Positions 7,470-16,084 of a DNA stretch of 64,000 bases are shown piece by piece. This stretch comes from Opitutaceae bacterium. GTDB taxonomy: Bacteria; Verrucomicrobiota; Verrucomicrobiia; Opitutales; Opitutaceae. Each line of letters starts with the position of its first letter. Position 1 is the first letter of the stretch. Both the position numbers and the translations under genes were made by a program. Below the pieces are notes generated by a model. That model saw only the letters and a list, made by a program, of their open reading frames with translations, had not been told where the DNA came from and did not search any database. The stretch covers positions 62,001-126,000 of the forward strand of contig JANQRT010000058.1 in the NCBI GenBank assembly GCA_028284385.1, read 5' to 3'.

Positions 7470-9839
7470 ATGAATTCGGATACAAATGAATACACCACCT
7501 GGACCGAGCGTCTTGCCGATAAGACAATTCGGTTTCGCTGGCTAATCATCATAGGGACGTTGCTGTTCGTTTTTGGAGCCATGATGGGGACGCGCGACAT
7601 AGCCTTTGATAACAGCTATCGCATCTTCTTTTCCGAGGACAATCCACAGCTTAAAGCCTTCGATGCTCTCCAGAATGTCTATACGAAAGACGATAACGCC
7701 ATGTTCGTTCTCACGGCTAGTAAGGATAATATCTACGAAAAAGACTTTCTGGAGGCAGTTCAGTGGATGACGGATGAAGCATGGAGGCTTCCTTTCACGC
7801 GTCGTGTCGATTCCATTACGAATTTTCAAAACTCAGTTGCGGAGGGTGATGATCTTTTCGTCGATGACCTTGTGCCTTACGAAGCCACACTTGCGGATAT
7901 TGAGCTAGAAACGATACGTGAAACCGCTTTACGTGAACCCGCTCTGTACAATCGTCTCATCAACGACAAGGGCTTCACCACAGGTGTCAATGTCACGGTT
8001 ACATTCCCCGAAAAAAGCATCACCGAAGTTCCAGAAGCAGCAGCAGCAGTCCGAGCTTTGTCAGCGAAATTCAAGGACAAGTTTCCAGGAATAGAAGTTC
8101 ACGCTGCAGGGGTTGTAATGATGAACAACGCGTTCGCCGAGTCTTCTCAGCTTGACATGATGACGTTGATGCCAGGCATGTTTCTCGCCATATTCGTCAT
8201 CATGGCGATTTTGCTAAGATCAGTTTTCGGTACCATCGCTGCCGGAGCGGTTATCTTTTTCACTATTCTCTCCGCTATGGGAATGATGGGCTGGTACGGC
8301 ATAAACCTCAGTCCACCGTTGGCAAGCGCGCCAACTATGATTATGACACTGGCGGTTGCTGACAGTATTCATATTCTTGTTACTTTCATCAATGAATTGC
8401 GTAATGGGCGCAAAAAGCGTGAAGCTATCGTAGAGAGCGTACGGGTCAATTTCCTGCCCGTATTATTGACCAGCGTAACCACAGCAATCGGTTTTATGAG
8501 TATGAATTTCAGCGACGCTCCTCCGTTTCGTCACCTCGGAAACGTTGTAGCGACAGGGGTTATGATTGCCTGGGCAGTCTCCGTCTTTTTCCTGCCAGCA
8601 TTTCTTTCGCTGCTACCTTTCAAGATCAAGGTGAGATCTAAAGGGTCCGCTAACTTATTCGACCGATTTGTTGACTCCCTGGTGCGTCGTCGCACTGCCT
8701 ACCTCACCGGATCTATTGCCGTAGTTGTTTTTATGGCGGTTATGATTCCTCGCCTCCAACTGAACGACCAGTGGGTTCAGTATTTCGATAAGGGGATGGA
8801 GTTCCGAGACCATGCGGACTATGCGGAAGAAAATCTGACCGGAATGAATAACTTCGAGTTCTCTCTCCCTGCCGGCGAGAGCGGCGGCATCAGCAATCCG
8901 GAGTATCTGAATACACTCGATCGTTTTGCCAATTGGTATCGCGAGCAAACAGACGTTGTTCAGGTCAACACGTTGGCCGACATCATGCGGCGCTTGAATA
9001 TGAACATGCATGGGGATGATCCTTCGTATTATAAAATTCCTGACAATCGTGAATTGGCAGCTCAATACCTGCTGCTATTCGAATTCTCTCTTCCCTACGG
9101 TTTGGATTTAAACAACCAGATCAACGTAGATAAGTCTGCTACCCGGGTGACTGTAACCACAAGAGACGTTCCAACTAAGGAACTGCGCGCTCTTATCGAT
9201 ATGGGCGAGGCTTGGTTGGTGGAGAACGCCCCTGAATACATGCAAGTTAAGGCTGCTAGCCCCACTGTCATGTTCGCTCACATTTCCGAGCGAAACATTA
9301 AGAGCATGCTAGGGGGGACCTTTCTTGCCGTGCTCGCAATATCTCTCATCTTAGGCTTCGCCTTGAAAAGCAGCCGCTTCGGCTTGATTAGCCTGATGCC
9401 TAATTTGGTACCTGCCGTCCTGGGTTTTGGAGCGTGGAGTCTTATCTATGGCCAAGTCGGACTCTCGTTGGCGATGGTTTCCGGGATGACGCTTGGTATT
9501 GTCGTTGATGATACGGTGCATTTCCTTAGCAAGTATTTGAGAGCTCGTCGCGAGAAGGGTCTTAATGTAGAGGATGCCATCCGCTACGCCTTCCAAACCG
9601 TTGGTAAGGCTCTTGTAATTACCACAATAATACTCGCTTTGGGCTTCGGAATCCTCGGCTTTTCGTCCTTCCAAATGAATAGCTGGATGGGGCAGTTGAC
9701 TGCTATCGTTATCGTCTTCGCCTTGATTGCCGATTTTATCCTACTCCCGGCCTTTCTTTTGACGATCGATCGGAAAAGAAAAGAGGAAAGTATCAATCAA
9801 TTGGATATAAACCAGGAATCTGCCTACGTCCGATCTTAG
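7470..9839 (+). CDS. RND-superfamily (MMPL-type) exporter
   Basis: 789 residues with the duplicated RND layout. There is an N-terminal membrane helix (~24-42), a periplasmic domain (~45-225), five to six helices (~228-385), a second single helix (~410-428), a second periplasmic domain (~430-610) and a final helical bundle (~615-770). The conserved MMPL stretches are present twice: TMIMTLAVADSIHILVTF in the first half and GMTLGIVVDDTVHFLSKY in the second, carrying the Asp residues expected for proton relay. Such proteins export lipids or other hydrophobic molecules. The downstream LolA-like protein and outer-membrane barrel suggest a trans-envelope path to the outer membrane. Expression is probably controlled by the TetR protein just upstream via O2. 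Confidence 0.92.
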   Translation: MNSDTNEYTTWTERLADKTIRFRWLIIIGTLLFVFGAMMGTRDIAFDNSYRIFFSEDNPQLKAFDALQNVYTKDDNAMFVLTASKDNIYEKDFLEAVQWMTDEAWRLPFTRRVDSITNFQNSVAEGDDLFVDDLVPYEATLADIELETIRETALREPALYNRLINDKGFTTGVNVTVTFPEKSITEVPEAAAAVRALSAKFKDKFPGIEVHAAGVVMMNNAFAESSQLDMMTLMPGMFLAIFVIMAILLRSVFGTIAAGAVIFFTILSAMGMMGWYGINLSPPLASAPTMIMTLAVADSIHILVTFINELRNGRKKREAIVESVRVNFLPVLLTSVTTAIGFMSMNFSDAPPFRHLGNVVATGVMIAWAVSVFFLPAFLSLLPFKIKVRSKGSANLFDRFVDSLVRRRTAYLTGSIAVVVFMAVMIPRLQLNDQWVQYFDKGMEFRDHADYAEENLTGMNNFEFSLPAGESGGISNPEYLNTLDRFANWYREQTDVVQVNTLADIMRRLNMNMHGDDPSYYKIPDNRELAAQYLLLFEFSLPYGLDLNNQINVDKSATRVTVTTRDVPTKELRALIDMGEAWLVENAPEYMQVKAASPTVMFAHISERNIKSMLGGTFLAVLAISLILGFALKSSRFGLISLMPNLVPAVLGFGAWSLIYGQVGLSLAMVSGMTLGIVVDDTVHFLSKYLRARREKGLNVEDAIRYAFQTVGKALVITTIILALGFGILGFSSFQMNSWMGQLTAIVIVFALIADFILLPAFLLTIDRKRKEESINQLDINQESAYVRS

Positions 9840-9890
9840 AAGTTCCGGGAATTAATCGAATTTAAATCTACATTTTAACACATACATCAG

Positions 9891-10688
9891 ATGAATTACA
9901 CTATTAGTAAAACGCTTGCTTTTAAAATGAGCGCGTTGCTCGCCTCGGCTCCACTACTTGCCAATGTAACGCCCGAAGAACGCGGTCTCGAAATCGCAGT
10001 CGAAGTGGATCTTCGTGATACGGGATTTGGAGATACAAAAGCGGAGATGGAAATGATCCTTGCCAATCGTCACGGCGAGACAAGCACAAGGCAAATGGCT
10101 ATGAAAACCCTTGAAGTCGCTGGCGATGGAGATAAGACGCTCATTACCTTCGACCAGCCCCGCGATGTGAAGGGAACGGCTTTTCTCTCGTTTACGCACA
10201 AGATAGGGGCCGATGATCAATGGCTATATCTGCCAGCTCTAAAACGAGTAAAGCGAATCGCCTCCAACAATAAGTCCGGACCTTTCGTTGGCAGCGAGTT
10301 CGCTTACGAGGACCTTTCTTCCCAGGAGGTTGAAAAATACACGTATAAGTTTATTCGTGACGAGGAATTTGAAGACGTGTCTCATCATATCGTTGAACGA
10401 TATCCTGTTGATAGAAAATCTGGATACACGCGGCAAATCGTCTGGATTGATAGCGATCGGTACATTGTAACCAAAATCGATTTCTACGACCGGAAGGACG
10501 AACTTCTCAAAACGCTTACCTTTGAAGAGTACAAGCAGTATCTGGGTAAGTTCTGGCGAGCCGATCGCATGCTAATGGTCAATCATCAGACTGGCAAGAA
10601 TACCGAGCTACAGTGGAGCAACTACCAGTTTGAGAACGGCTATTCCAGTCGCGATTTCGATCAGCGCAGCCTTCAAAACGCTCGGTAG
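9891..10688 (+). CDS. Outer-membrane lipoprotein-sorting (LolA-like) periplasmic protein
   Basis: 265 residues, with a signal peptide over ~1-25 (hydrophobic run ending in LLAN). The mature part is beta-rich and matches the LolA-like family found beside MMPL exporters: MKTLEVAGDGDKTLITFDQP, then DDQWLYLPALKRVKRI, GSEFAYEDL and later VWIDSDRYIVTKIDFYDR. These proteins have a hydrophobic cavity for acyl chains; this one would carry the exporter's substrate across the periplasm (inference from context). It starts 51 bases after the exporter and is followed after 53 bases by the barrel gene, which supports an operon. Confidence 0.85.
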   Translation: MNYTISKTLAFKMSALLASAPLLANVTPEERGLEIAVEVDLRDTGFGDTKAEMEMILANRHGETSTRQMAMKTLEVAGDGDKTLITFDQPRDVKGTAFLSFTHKIGADDQWLYLPALKRVKRIASNNKSGPFVGSEFAYEDLSSQEVEKYTYKFIRDEEFEDVSHHIVERYPVDRKSGYTRQIVWIDSDRYIVTKIDFYDRKDELLKTLTFEEYKQYLGKFWRADRMLMVNHQTGKNTELQWSNYQFENGYSSRDFDQRSLQNAR

Positions 10689-10741
10689 GTCTTTTAGGAA
10701 ATCCATTCTCCGAATACGAAGGCATCTGGCCTACTACTTTG

Positions 10742-11950
10742 ATGAGAATCAATTTTGAGGCAAAAAAAGTGTGGTGGTTGCTGGGGCTGCTTGTAGCGGC
10801 TCCGGCAACCATTTTGGCCTCGGAATGGTCTGGATATTTAACTGCCGAATTCCGCGCTTTCGAGCGTTCGCCTTTGGATGGCGAACAGAAAGGCGGCGCT
10901 AGCGCGGCGGCGATTTTCGAAAGCGAATTCTATCACGAATGGGATAATGGAGATCAGGCTTTCGAGTTTATACCTTATTTCCGAATCGATAGTCATGACG
11001 AGGAGCGAGACCTAATCGATATTCGCGAACTTTCCTATCTTCTTGTCCATGACGATTGGGAATTTCGCCTAGGCATATCGAAAGTTTTTTGGGGAGTTGC
11101 CGAATCCCAGCATCTTGTGGATACGATTAACCAAACAGATTTGGTCGCGAATCCCGATGGAGAAGATAAGCTGGGCCAGCCAATGCTGCAAACCGTCTAC
11201 GTCAGTGACTACGGTGACTTTAGCGTATTCATATTGCCGGGATTTCGGGAGAGGACTTTTCCTGGAAGGGAAGGTCGACTACGCAGTATTCCATGGGTGG
11301 ATACCGACAATCCGATCTATGAGTCTGGCGATGAGGACAGTCATGTTGACTTCGCCTTTCGATGGTCGAAGTACATAGGAGATTTCGATATCGGTTTTCA
11401 CTACTTCAGGGGCACGAATCGCGATCCCGATTTCATTCCTGGACTGGATTCAGATGGAAATCCCGTCTTGCGGCCCTTCTACGAGCAAATGGATCAAGTA
11501 GGTCTCGATCTTCAATACACGCGTGAGGGGTGGCTTTGGAAGCTCGAGGCCTTGGGTCGCGAAACCTCTTCGAAACGCTATAGCTCAATGGTAGGCGGTT
11601 TTGAATACACTCTTTATGGTCTCTTTGACTCGAGTATGGATCTGGGTTTGCTTGCGGAGATTCATTTGGACTCTCGAGGCCTTTCCGCTCCGAATCCTTT
11701 CAATCGCGATCTCTTTGCTGGAGGAAGGCTCACCTGGAATGACGAGGCTGATACAAGCCTTATTGCTGGAGCTTTCTATGATCCCGAAAATGGTTCCACA
11801 TTGGGAAGAATCGAATGGGAGAGGCGCTTGAAGAACAACTACAAGCTCGAAATTGAAGCTCAGAAACTGACCAACATCGATTCCTTCGATCCGTTCTTCT
11901 CGCTGAGGAGAGATAGTTTTCTTCAAGTCTCCATCAGTCGTTATTATTAG
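10742..11950 (+). CDS. Outer-membrane beta-barrel protein of the exporter operon
   Basis: 402 residues from ATG 10742 (a TTG just before it is in the same frame). A signal peptide (~8-27, ending ILAS) is followed by alternating amphipathic strands rich in Trp, Tyr, Phe, Asp and Glu. The chain ends in VSISRYY, a C-terminal aromatic typical of barrels inserted by the BAM machinery. The sequence has the general look of DUF1302-like or porin-like proteins that accompany MMPL exporters and LolA-like proteins, though I cannot name the family with certainty. Likely role: the outer-membrane end of the export route. Confidence 0.75.
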   Translation: MRINFEAKKVWWLLGLLVAAPATILASEWSGYLTAEFRAFERSPLDGEQKGGASAAAIFESEFYHEWDNGDQAFEFIPYFRIDSHDEERDLIDIRELSYLLVHDDWEFRLGISKVFWGVAESQHLVDTINQTDLVANPDGEDKLGQPMLQTVYVSDYGDFSVFILPGFRERTFPGREGRLRSIPWVDTDNPIYESGDEDSHVDFAFRWSKYIGDFDIGFHYFRGTNRDPDFIPGLDSDGNPVLRPFYEQMDQVGLDLQYTREGWLWKLEALGRETSSKRYSSMVGGFEYTLYGLFDSSMDLGLLAEIHLDSRGLSAPNPFNRDLFAGGRLTWNDEADTSLIAGAFYDPENGSTLGRIEWERRLKNNYKLEIEAQKLTNIDSFDPFFSLRRDSFLQVSISRYY

Positions 11951-11990
11951 AGTCTACTTTTTCGTAGCCATTGCTAATTGATCATGGAGA

Positions 11991-12857
11991 ATGCCTTCCA
12001 TGAATCTTTTCTCTGATGAAGCCTGCCTGGGGTACGAGCAGCCTGGCCACCCTGAGAGGCCTGCTCGGATTGCCGACACCTTGCTTCATCTTGAAGGTTC
12101 CACTCTCCCCCTGAAGCGTCGCGAATTCGAAGAGGCCGATGGGGATGCCCTGCTGCAAGCACATTCCGCCGAGCACGTAAAGCGTCTGGAGGCGCCTCGT
12201 GATTTCGATTTGGATACGCCCTATTTTGATGGCATTTCCCGCTTGGCTAAACTCGGAACGGGAGCGGCTATGGCTGCGATGCGGTCCGCGCTTGATGGCG
12301 AAGCGGGCTTCAGCTTGATGAGGCCACCCGGTCACCATGCCGAGCGGTCGCAAGCCATGGGATTCTGCTACTTAAATCATGTTGCCGTTTGCGCGCTTCA
12401 GGCCTTGAAGCTCGGTTTGGAAAGAATCGCCGTTTGGGATTTCGATGCTCATCATGGGAATGGAACCGAAGCGATTCTCAAGGGAGTTGATGGCGTTCAC
12501 TATGCGTCTGTTCATCAGCATCCTTGCTACCCTGGAACGGGACTGGAAAGCGAAGCGAACTGTTTTAATTTCCCAGTTCCTCCTTACACTCCAGGATCAG
12601 AGCATATGGATATTCTAGAGCAGTCGCTGATGGCTTTGCTCGAATTTCAGCCGCAACTCGTTCTTGTCTCTGCCGGGTTTGATGCCTATGAACTTGACCC
12701 CATCACAGAGATGCGACTGAGCAAAGAGAATTTCGAGACATTGGGTAGCTGGATAAAGGAATCTACAGTGCCCACGGCCGCCATTCTTGAAGGAGGTTAT
12801 AGCGACGATCTTCCGGTCTTGGTCGAGAATTTTTTGAAAGGATGGATTGAGCCTTAG
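11991..12857 (+). CDS. Histone-deacetylase-superfamily (AcuC/HDAC-like) deacetylase
   Basis: 288 residues. All HDAC hallmarks are present: RPPGHHA (His115-His116 charge-relay pair), GFCYLNHVA, WDFDAHHGNGT (zinc ligands Asp152 and His154), SAGFDAYELDP (third zinc ligand Asp) and EGGY. In bacteria such enzymes remove acetyl groups from lysines or small amides or polyamines; the substrate cannot be told from sequence. No signal peptide, so cytoplasmic. The gene begins 40 bases after the barrel gene and ends 9 bases before the RNase D gene, so it likely shares a transcript with the latter. Confidence 0.92.
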   Translation: MPSMNLFSDEACLGYEQPGHPERPARIADTLLHLEGSTLPLKRREFEEADGDALLQAHSAEHVKRLEAPRDFDLDTPYFDGISRLAKLGTGAAMAAMRSALDGEAGFSLMRPPGHHAERSQAMGFCYLNHVAVCALQALKLGLERIAVWDFDAHHGNGTEAILKGVDGVHYASVHQHPCYPGTGLESEANCFNFPVPPYTPGSEHMDILEQSLMALLEFQPQLVLVSAGFDAYELDPITEMRLSKENFETLGSWIKESTVPTAAILEGGYSDDLPVLVENFLKGWIEP

Positions 12858-12866
12858 ACTTTCCGT

Positions 12867-13982
12867 ATGGAGGAAATCAGCTTTAAATTCATTGATACCC
12901 AGGATTCGGTCGATGAACTCTGCGAACTCATCGAAGAGGAGAGCGAATTGGCTCTGGATAGCGAGGCGGACAACCTCCATCACTACGACACCAAGCTCTG
13001 TCTCATCCAACTTAGATTCGACGAGAAAACCTTTCTCCTTGATGTGCTGGCTGAGCTGGATCTTCAGCGTTTCTGGAAAATCCTCAGCCATAAGCATCTC
13101 ATCATGCACGGCAGCGATTTCGATCTTCGGCTTTTCAGGGATTTCGCCAATTTCGAAGCGAGCAGCCTATTCGATTCCATGCTGGCCTCTCAGTTGCTCG
13201 GGATCAAACGCATCGGCCTAGCGGCATTGCTGGAGGAATTTTTTGATGTCAAATTGCCGAAAGACAGTCAGAAAAGCGATTGGTCTCAGAGGCCGCTTAC
13301 CGACAAGATGCTCTGCTACGCGGCTAATGACGTTCAGTACCTCTCTCGCTTGAGAGATGTCCTGATGTCCCGCATCAAGGAGCTTGGACGCGAAGACTGG
13401 CTTCAGCAGCGCTGTGTCTATCAGATTCAGACCGCGCTTTCCGGTTTCCCCGACAATGACGAGCAGTCGTGGCGTATTAGCAAATCGGATAAACTTGATG
13501 CCCGTGGTCGAGCGGCCCTTTATGAACTCTGGCATTGGCGAGAATCGCTTGCGTCTCGCTTGGATCGACCGCCGTTCAAGGTCCTTGGCAACGATTTTCT
13601 TATTTCTCTTTCCGAGGCCACTTCCGAGGGAAATTGGGAGTACGTTTTTGAATCGCTACCCATTGGCATCCGGCGTCGCAAGCGGCAAGGCCTAGTCGAA
13701 GCTCTCAAGCGAGGCGAAGTTCGCGACCTAAGCTCGGTGCCACGTCGCCCCCAGAGAGTGGATACGAAGGGGCCGCTCTCTCAAGCCGAGCTAGACCGGC
13801 AGGAAAGCATTAAACAGTATCGTAATAAAAGGGCCGAAGAGCTCTCGATCGATCCCACCTTGATTGCTACGCGAAGCATTGTTGCTCAGCTGGCTCGTGA
13901 TCCGGCGAACCTCCATGGCTTGCTGGAATGGCAGAAGGAGCTCCTTATGCCATGCCTGAACGGCGCCTCTCCACCGTCATGA
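12867..13982 (+). CDS. rnd: Ribonuclease D (3'-5' exoribonuclease)
   Basis: 371 residues. The N-terminal DEDDy exonuclease domain shows LALDSEAD (metal-binding D-x-E), HGSDFDLRLF (second Asp) and YAANDVQYL (Tyr and last Asp of the Y-x3-D motif). A C-terminal HRDC-type helical region follows from ~210 (AALYELWHWRESLASRLDRPPFKVLGND). The family trims the 3' ends of tRNA and other stable RNA precursors. It lies immediately downstream of the HDAC-like gene with a 9-base gap. Confidence 0.93.
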   Translation: MEEISFKFIDTQDSVDELCELIEEESELALDSEADNLHHYDTKLCLIQLRFDEKTFLLDVLAELDLQRFWKILSHKHLIMHGSDFDLRLFRDFANFEASSLFDSMLASQLLGIKRIGLAALLEEFFDVKLPKDSQKSDWSQRPLTDKMLCYAANDVQYLSRLRDVLMSRIKELGREDWLQQRCVYQIQTALSGFPDNDEQSWRISKSDKLDARGRAALYELWHWRESLASRLDRPPFKVLGNDFLISLSEATSEGNWEYVFESLPIGIRRRKRQGLVEALKRGEVRDLSSVPRRPQRVDTKGPLSQAELDRQESIKQYRNKRAEELSIDPTLIATRSIVAQLARDPANLHGLLEWQKELLMPCLNGASPPS

Positions 13983-14061
13983 TCCGTCTTTTATCTGATA
14001 TCCCGTATTGCTCTTCACACAGTTATGAGCAGTGTAGGTATAAACACCACATTCCCCAGCC

Positions 14062-14322
14062 ATGAAAACAAAAGCTCTCTTTCCCATCATTGCCATATTC
14101 CTACTACTGTTTTTAGCGGGAGGTTGCGCGTCTCCTCGGACTGCCTATGGCAAAAGCGAGGTTAATTTGCTAGGCGGGCTGGTGAAAGCGGAGCAAGGTA
14201 GTTATAATCGAGCGGGACCTTTAACCGTCACTCTCAAGACCTCTGACGTGACTCCTCGCACTCAACTTAATGGTGATAAGGTGACTCTTCTTTGGGGACT
14301 TATTACCTTCGTCGACGAATAG
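14062..14322 (+). CDS. Small lipoprotein of unknown function
   Basis: 86 residues. A classic lipoprotein signal peptide (MKTKALFPIIAIFLLLFLAG) has a lipobox LAGGC, with Cys22 as the lipidation site. The mature ~64 residues are short beta-strand-like segments (SEVNLLGGLVKAEQGSY, then LTVTLKTSDV and KVTLLWGLITFVDE) with no motif I recognise. It stands alone between RNase D and the OleC-like gene, with a 25-base gap to the latter. Confidence 0.8.
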   Translation: MKTKALFPIIAIFLLLFLAGGCASPRTAYGKSEVNLLGGLVKAEQGSYNRAGPLTVTLKTSDVTPRTQLNGDKVTLLWGLITFVDE

Positions 14323-14347
14323 CCATCGGTCTGGAGCCGACTTTCCA

Positions 14348-16015
14348 GTGAGCGAGCTGCGAAGCGAAATTGCGGATAGCTCTATCTGCAATGTTTCTCG
14401 TTTTCTGAAAGCAACAGCCGAGGTTCGTGGAAGCGATCCGGCTTTAATGGTGCCGCGTGGGAGATTGGGAAACGGGTCGATTGACTATTTGTCGCTCACC
14501 TTCGACGAACTCTCATCTGAGCAAGACGCTTGGATCCATCTGTTTCGCCGTCGAGACATTGCCCAAGGATCTCGCGTTCTATTGATGGTGAAGCCAGGTC
14601 TGCCTCTCATCGCGATTACATTTGCCTTGTTCAAAATGGGAGCCGTTCCGGTGGTGATTGATCCAGGAATGGGGCTTAGAAATTTTCTCAGCTGCGTACG
14701 TCGTTCGAAGCCAGATCATCTGGTGGGCATTTCGTTAGCGGTTTGGATTTCCCGGATTTTTAGGGGCTCTTTCAGTTCACTTTCCTCGCGAATAAAAGTG
14801 GGTGGGGCCCTGGCTCGCCAAGCGGGCTCATCAAGCTCCTCTCCCGCTGCTTCCGCTAAAACCAGGAAAGAAGATCTGGCCGCTATTCTATTTACGTCAG
14901 GATCGACCGGTCCTCCTAAAGGTGTCTGTTATGAACATGGAATGTTTGAGGGGCAAGTGGAGGCGATCCGCACAACCTATGAAATCGAACCAGGGGAAAT
15001 CGATCTCCCCATGCTTCCGGTTTTCGCGCTTTTCAACCCCGCTCTTGGAATGACCACAGTGGTCCCGGAAATCAATCCCAGTAAGCCAGCAACAGTGGAT
15101 CCTGCTAAGATCGTTCAAGCTATCCAGCAATGCTCGATTACTAATTCGTTTGGATCGCCCACCCTGTGGAAAAAGATAGGTCGTTATTGTGAAAGCAGTG
15201 GCATCTCTCTGCCGAGTTTAAAACGAGTCCTTATGGCGGGCGCCCCAGTGCCACCCGACTTGATGGCCTGTTTTAAAAAGGTGATACCGAATGGACAAAC
15301 TCATTCCCCCTATGGGGCGACAGAAGTTCTTCCTGTATCCACAGTCTCTGACGAGGAAGTACTAGGATCGACAGCTGAAAAATCCCAAGAAGGGAAAGGT
15401 ACTTGTGTTGGTCTGCCTATCGTTGGATCTAGGATTAAGATACTTCCTATAACCGATGAGCCTTTGGATACCGATGACCTTCATCGAGAGCTTCCTTCCG
15501 GCGAGATCGGCGAAATCGTTGTTACCGGTCCAACCGTCACAAAGGAATACGATCAGCTTCCTGAAGCGACCCGTGGCGCGAAAATCATCGATGGTAATAC
15601 GGTTTGGCATCGAATGGGCGATCTGGGTTATCGAGATTCCGGTGGAAGGATCTGGTTTTGCGGGAGAAAAGTGGAACGTGTCATTACTCGTAATGGAATT
15701 TATTATACAGATTGCTGTGAAGGCGTCTTCAATCAGCATCCGAAAGTCTTTCGTGCTGCTTTAATAGGTCGCGATACCGGAGAAGACACGGAGCCGGTGA
15801 TGGTGATCGAGCCTTTCCCTGAACATTTTCCGAAGGGCGAGAAAGCGAAATTGGCGTTCTGCGACGAACTTCAACAGCTGGCTTTGTCGAGCGATGTTAC
15901 TAAATCCATCTCCAAGTTCCACTTCGAAAAAGCGCTGCCTGTCGATGTACGGCACAATGCGAAGATCCATCGTTTGGCACTTGCCCGAAAACTGGCTGTC
16001 CAATTCTCGAAATAA
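14348..16015 (+). CDS. oleC: OleC-like AMP-forming ligase / beta-lactone synthetase
   Basis: 555 residues from a GTG start. It is an ANL-superfamily adenylating enzyme: P-loop FTSGSTGPPKGV, then YGATEVLPVS, WHRMGDLGYRD and the hinge region FCGRKVERVITRNG. The stretch RVLLMVKPGLPLIAITFALFKMGAVPVVIDPGMG and the YGATE-[AV]-LPV variant are characteristic of OleC. OleC converts beta-hydroxy acids to cis-beta-lactones in long-chain olefin biosynthesis. The partners OleA, OleB and OleD are not in this window, so the pathway cannot be confirmed here; a plain fatty-acyl ligase is the alternative. A FIST sensor gene follows after 69 bases. Confidence 0.82.
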   Translation: MSELRSEIADSSICNVSRFLKATAEVRGSDPALMVPRGRLGNGSIDYLSLTFDELSSEQDAWIHLFRRRDIAQGSRVLLMVKPGLPLIAITFALFKMGAVPVVIDPGMGLRNFLSCVRRSKPDHLVGISLAVWISRIFRGSFSSLSSRIKVGGALARQAGSSSSSPAASAKTRKEDLAAILFTSGSTGPPKGVCYEHGMFEGQVEAIRTTYEIEPGEIDLPMLPVFALFNPALGMTTVVPEINPSKPATVDPAKIVQAIQQCSITNSFGSPTLWKKIGRYCESSGISLPSLKRVLMAGAPVPPDLMACFKKVIPNGQTHSPYGATEVLPVSTVSDEEVLGSTAEKSQEGKGTCVGLPIVGSRIKILPITDEPLDTDDLHRELPSGEIGEIVVTGPTVTKEYDQLPEATRGAKIIDGNTVWHRMGDLGYRDSGGRIWFCGRKVERVITRNGIYYTDCCEGVFNQHPKVFRAALIGRDTGEDTEPVMVIEPFPEHFPKGEKAKLAFCDELQQLALSSDVTKSISKFHFEKALPVDVRHNAKIHRLALARKLAVQFSK

Positions 16016-16084
16016 TAGGGAATTCCGATTCTTGAAATTACATCCTGCAAAGATTAGATTTCCGTAATAGAATTTTAACGACAA

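Noticed and set aside
14321..14336. 16-base exact repeat agccatcggtctggag, also at 51043-51058, each near a gene end
   Set aside because: One such repeat is expected by chance in 64 kb; it is not palindromic and does not extend.
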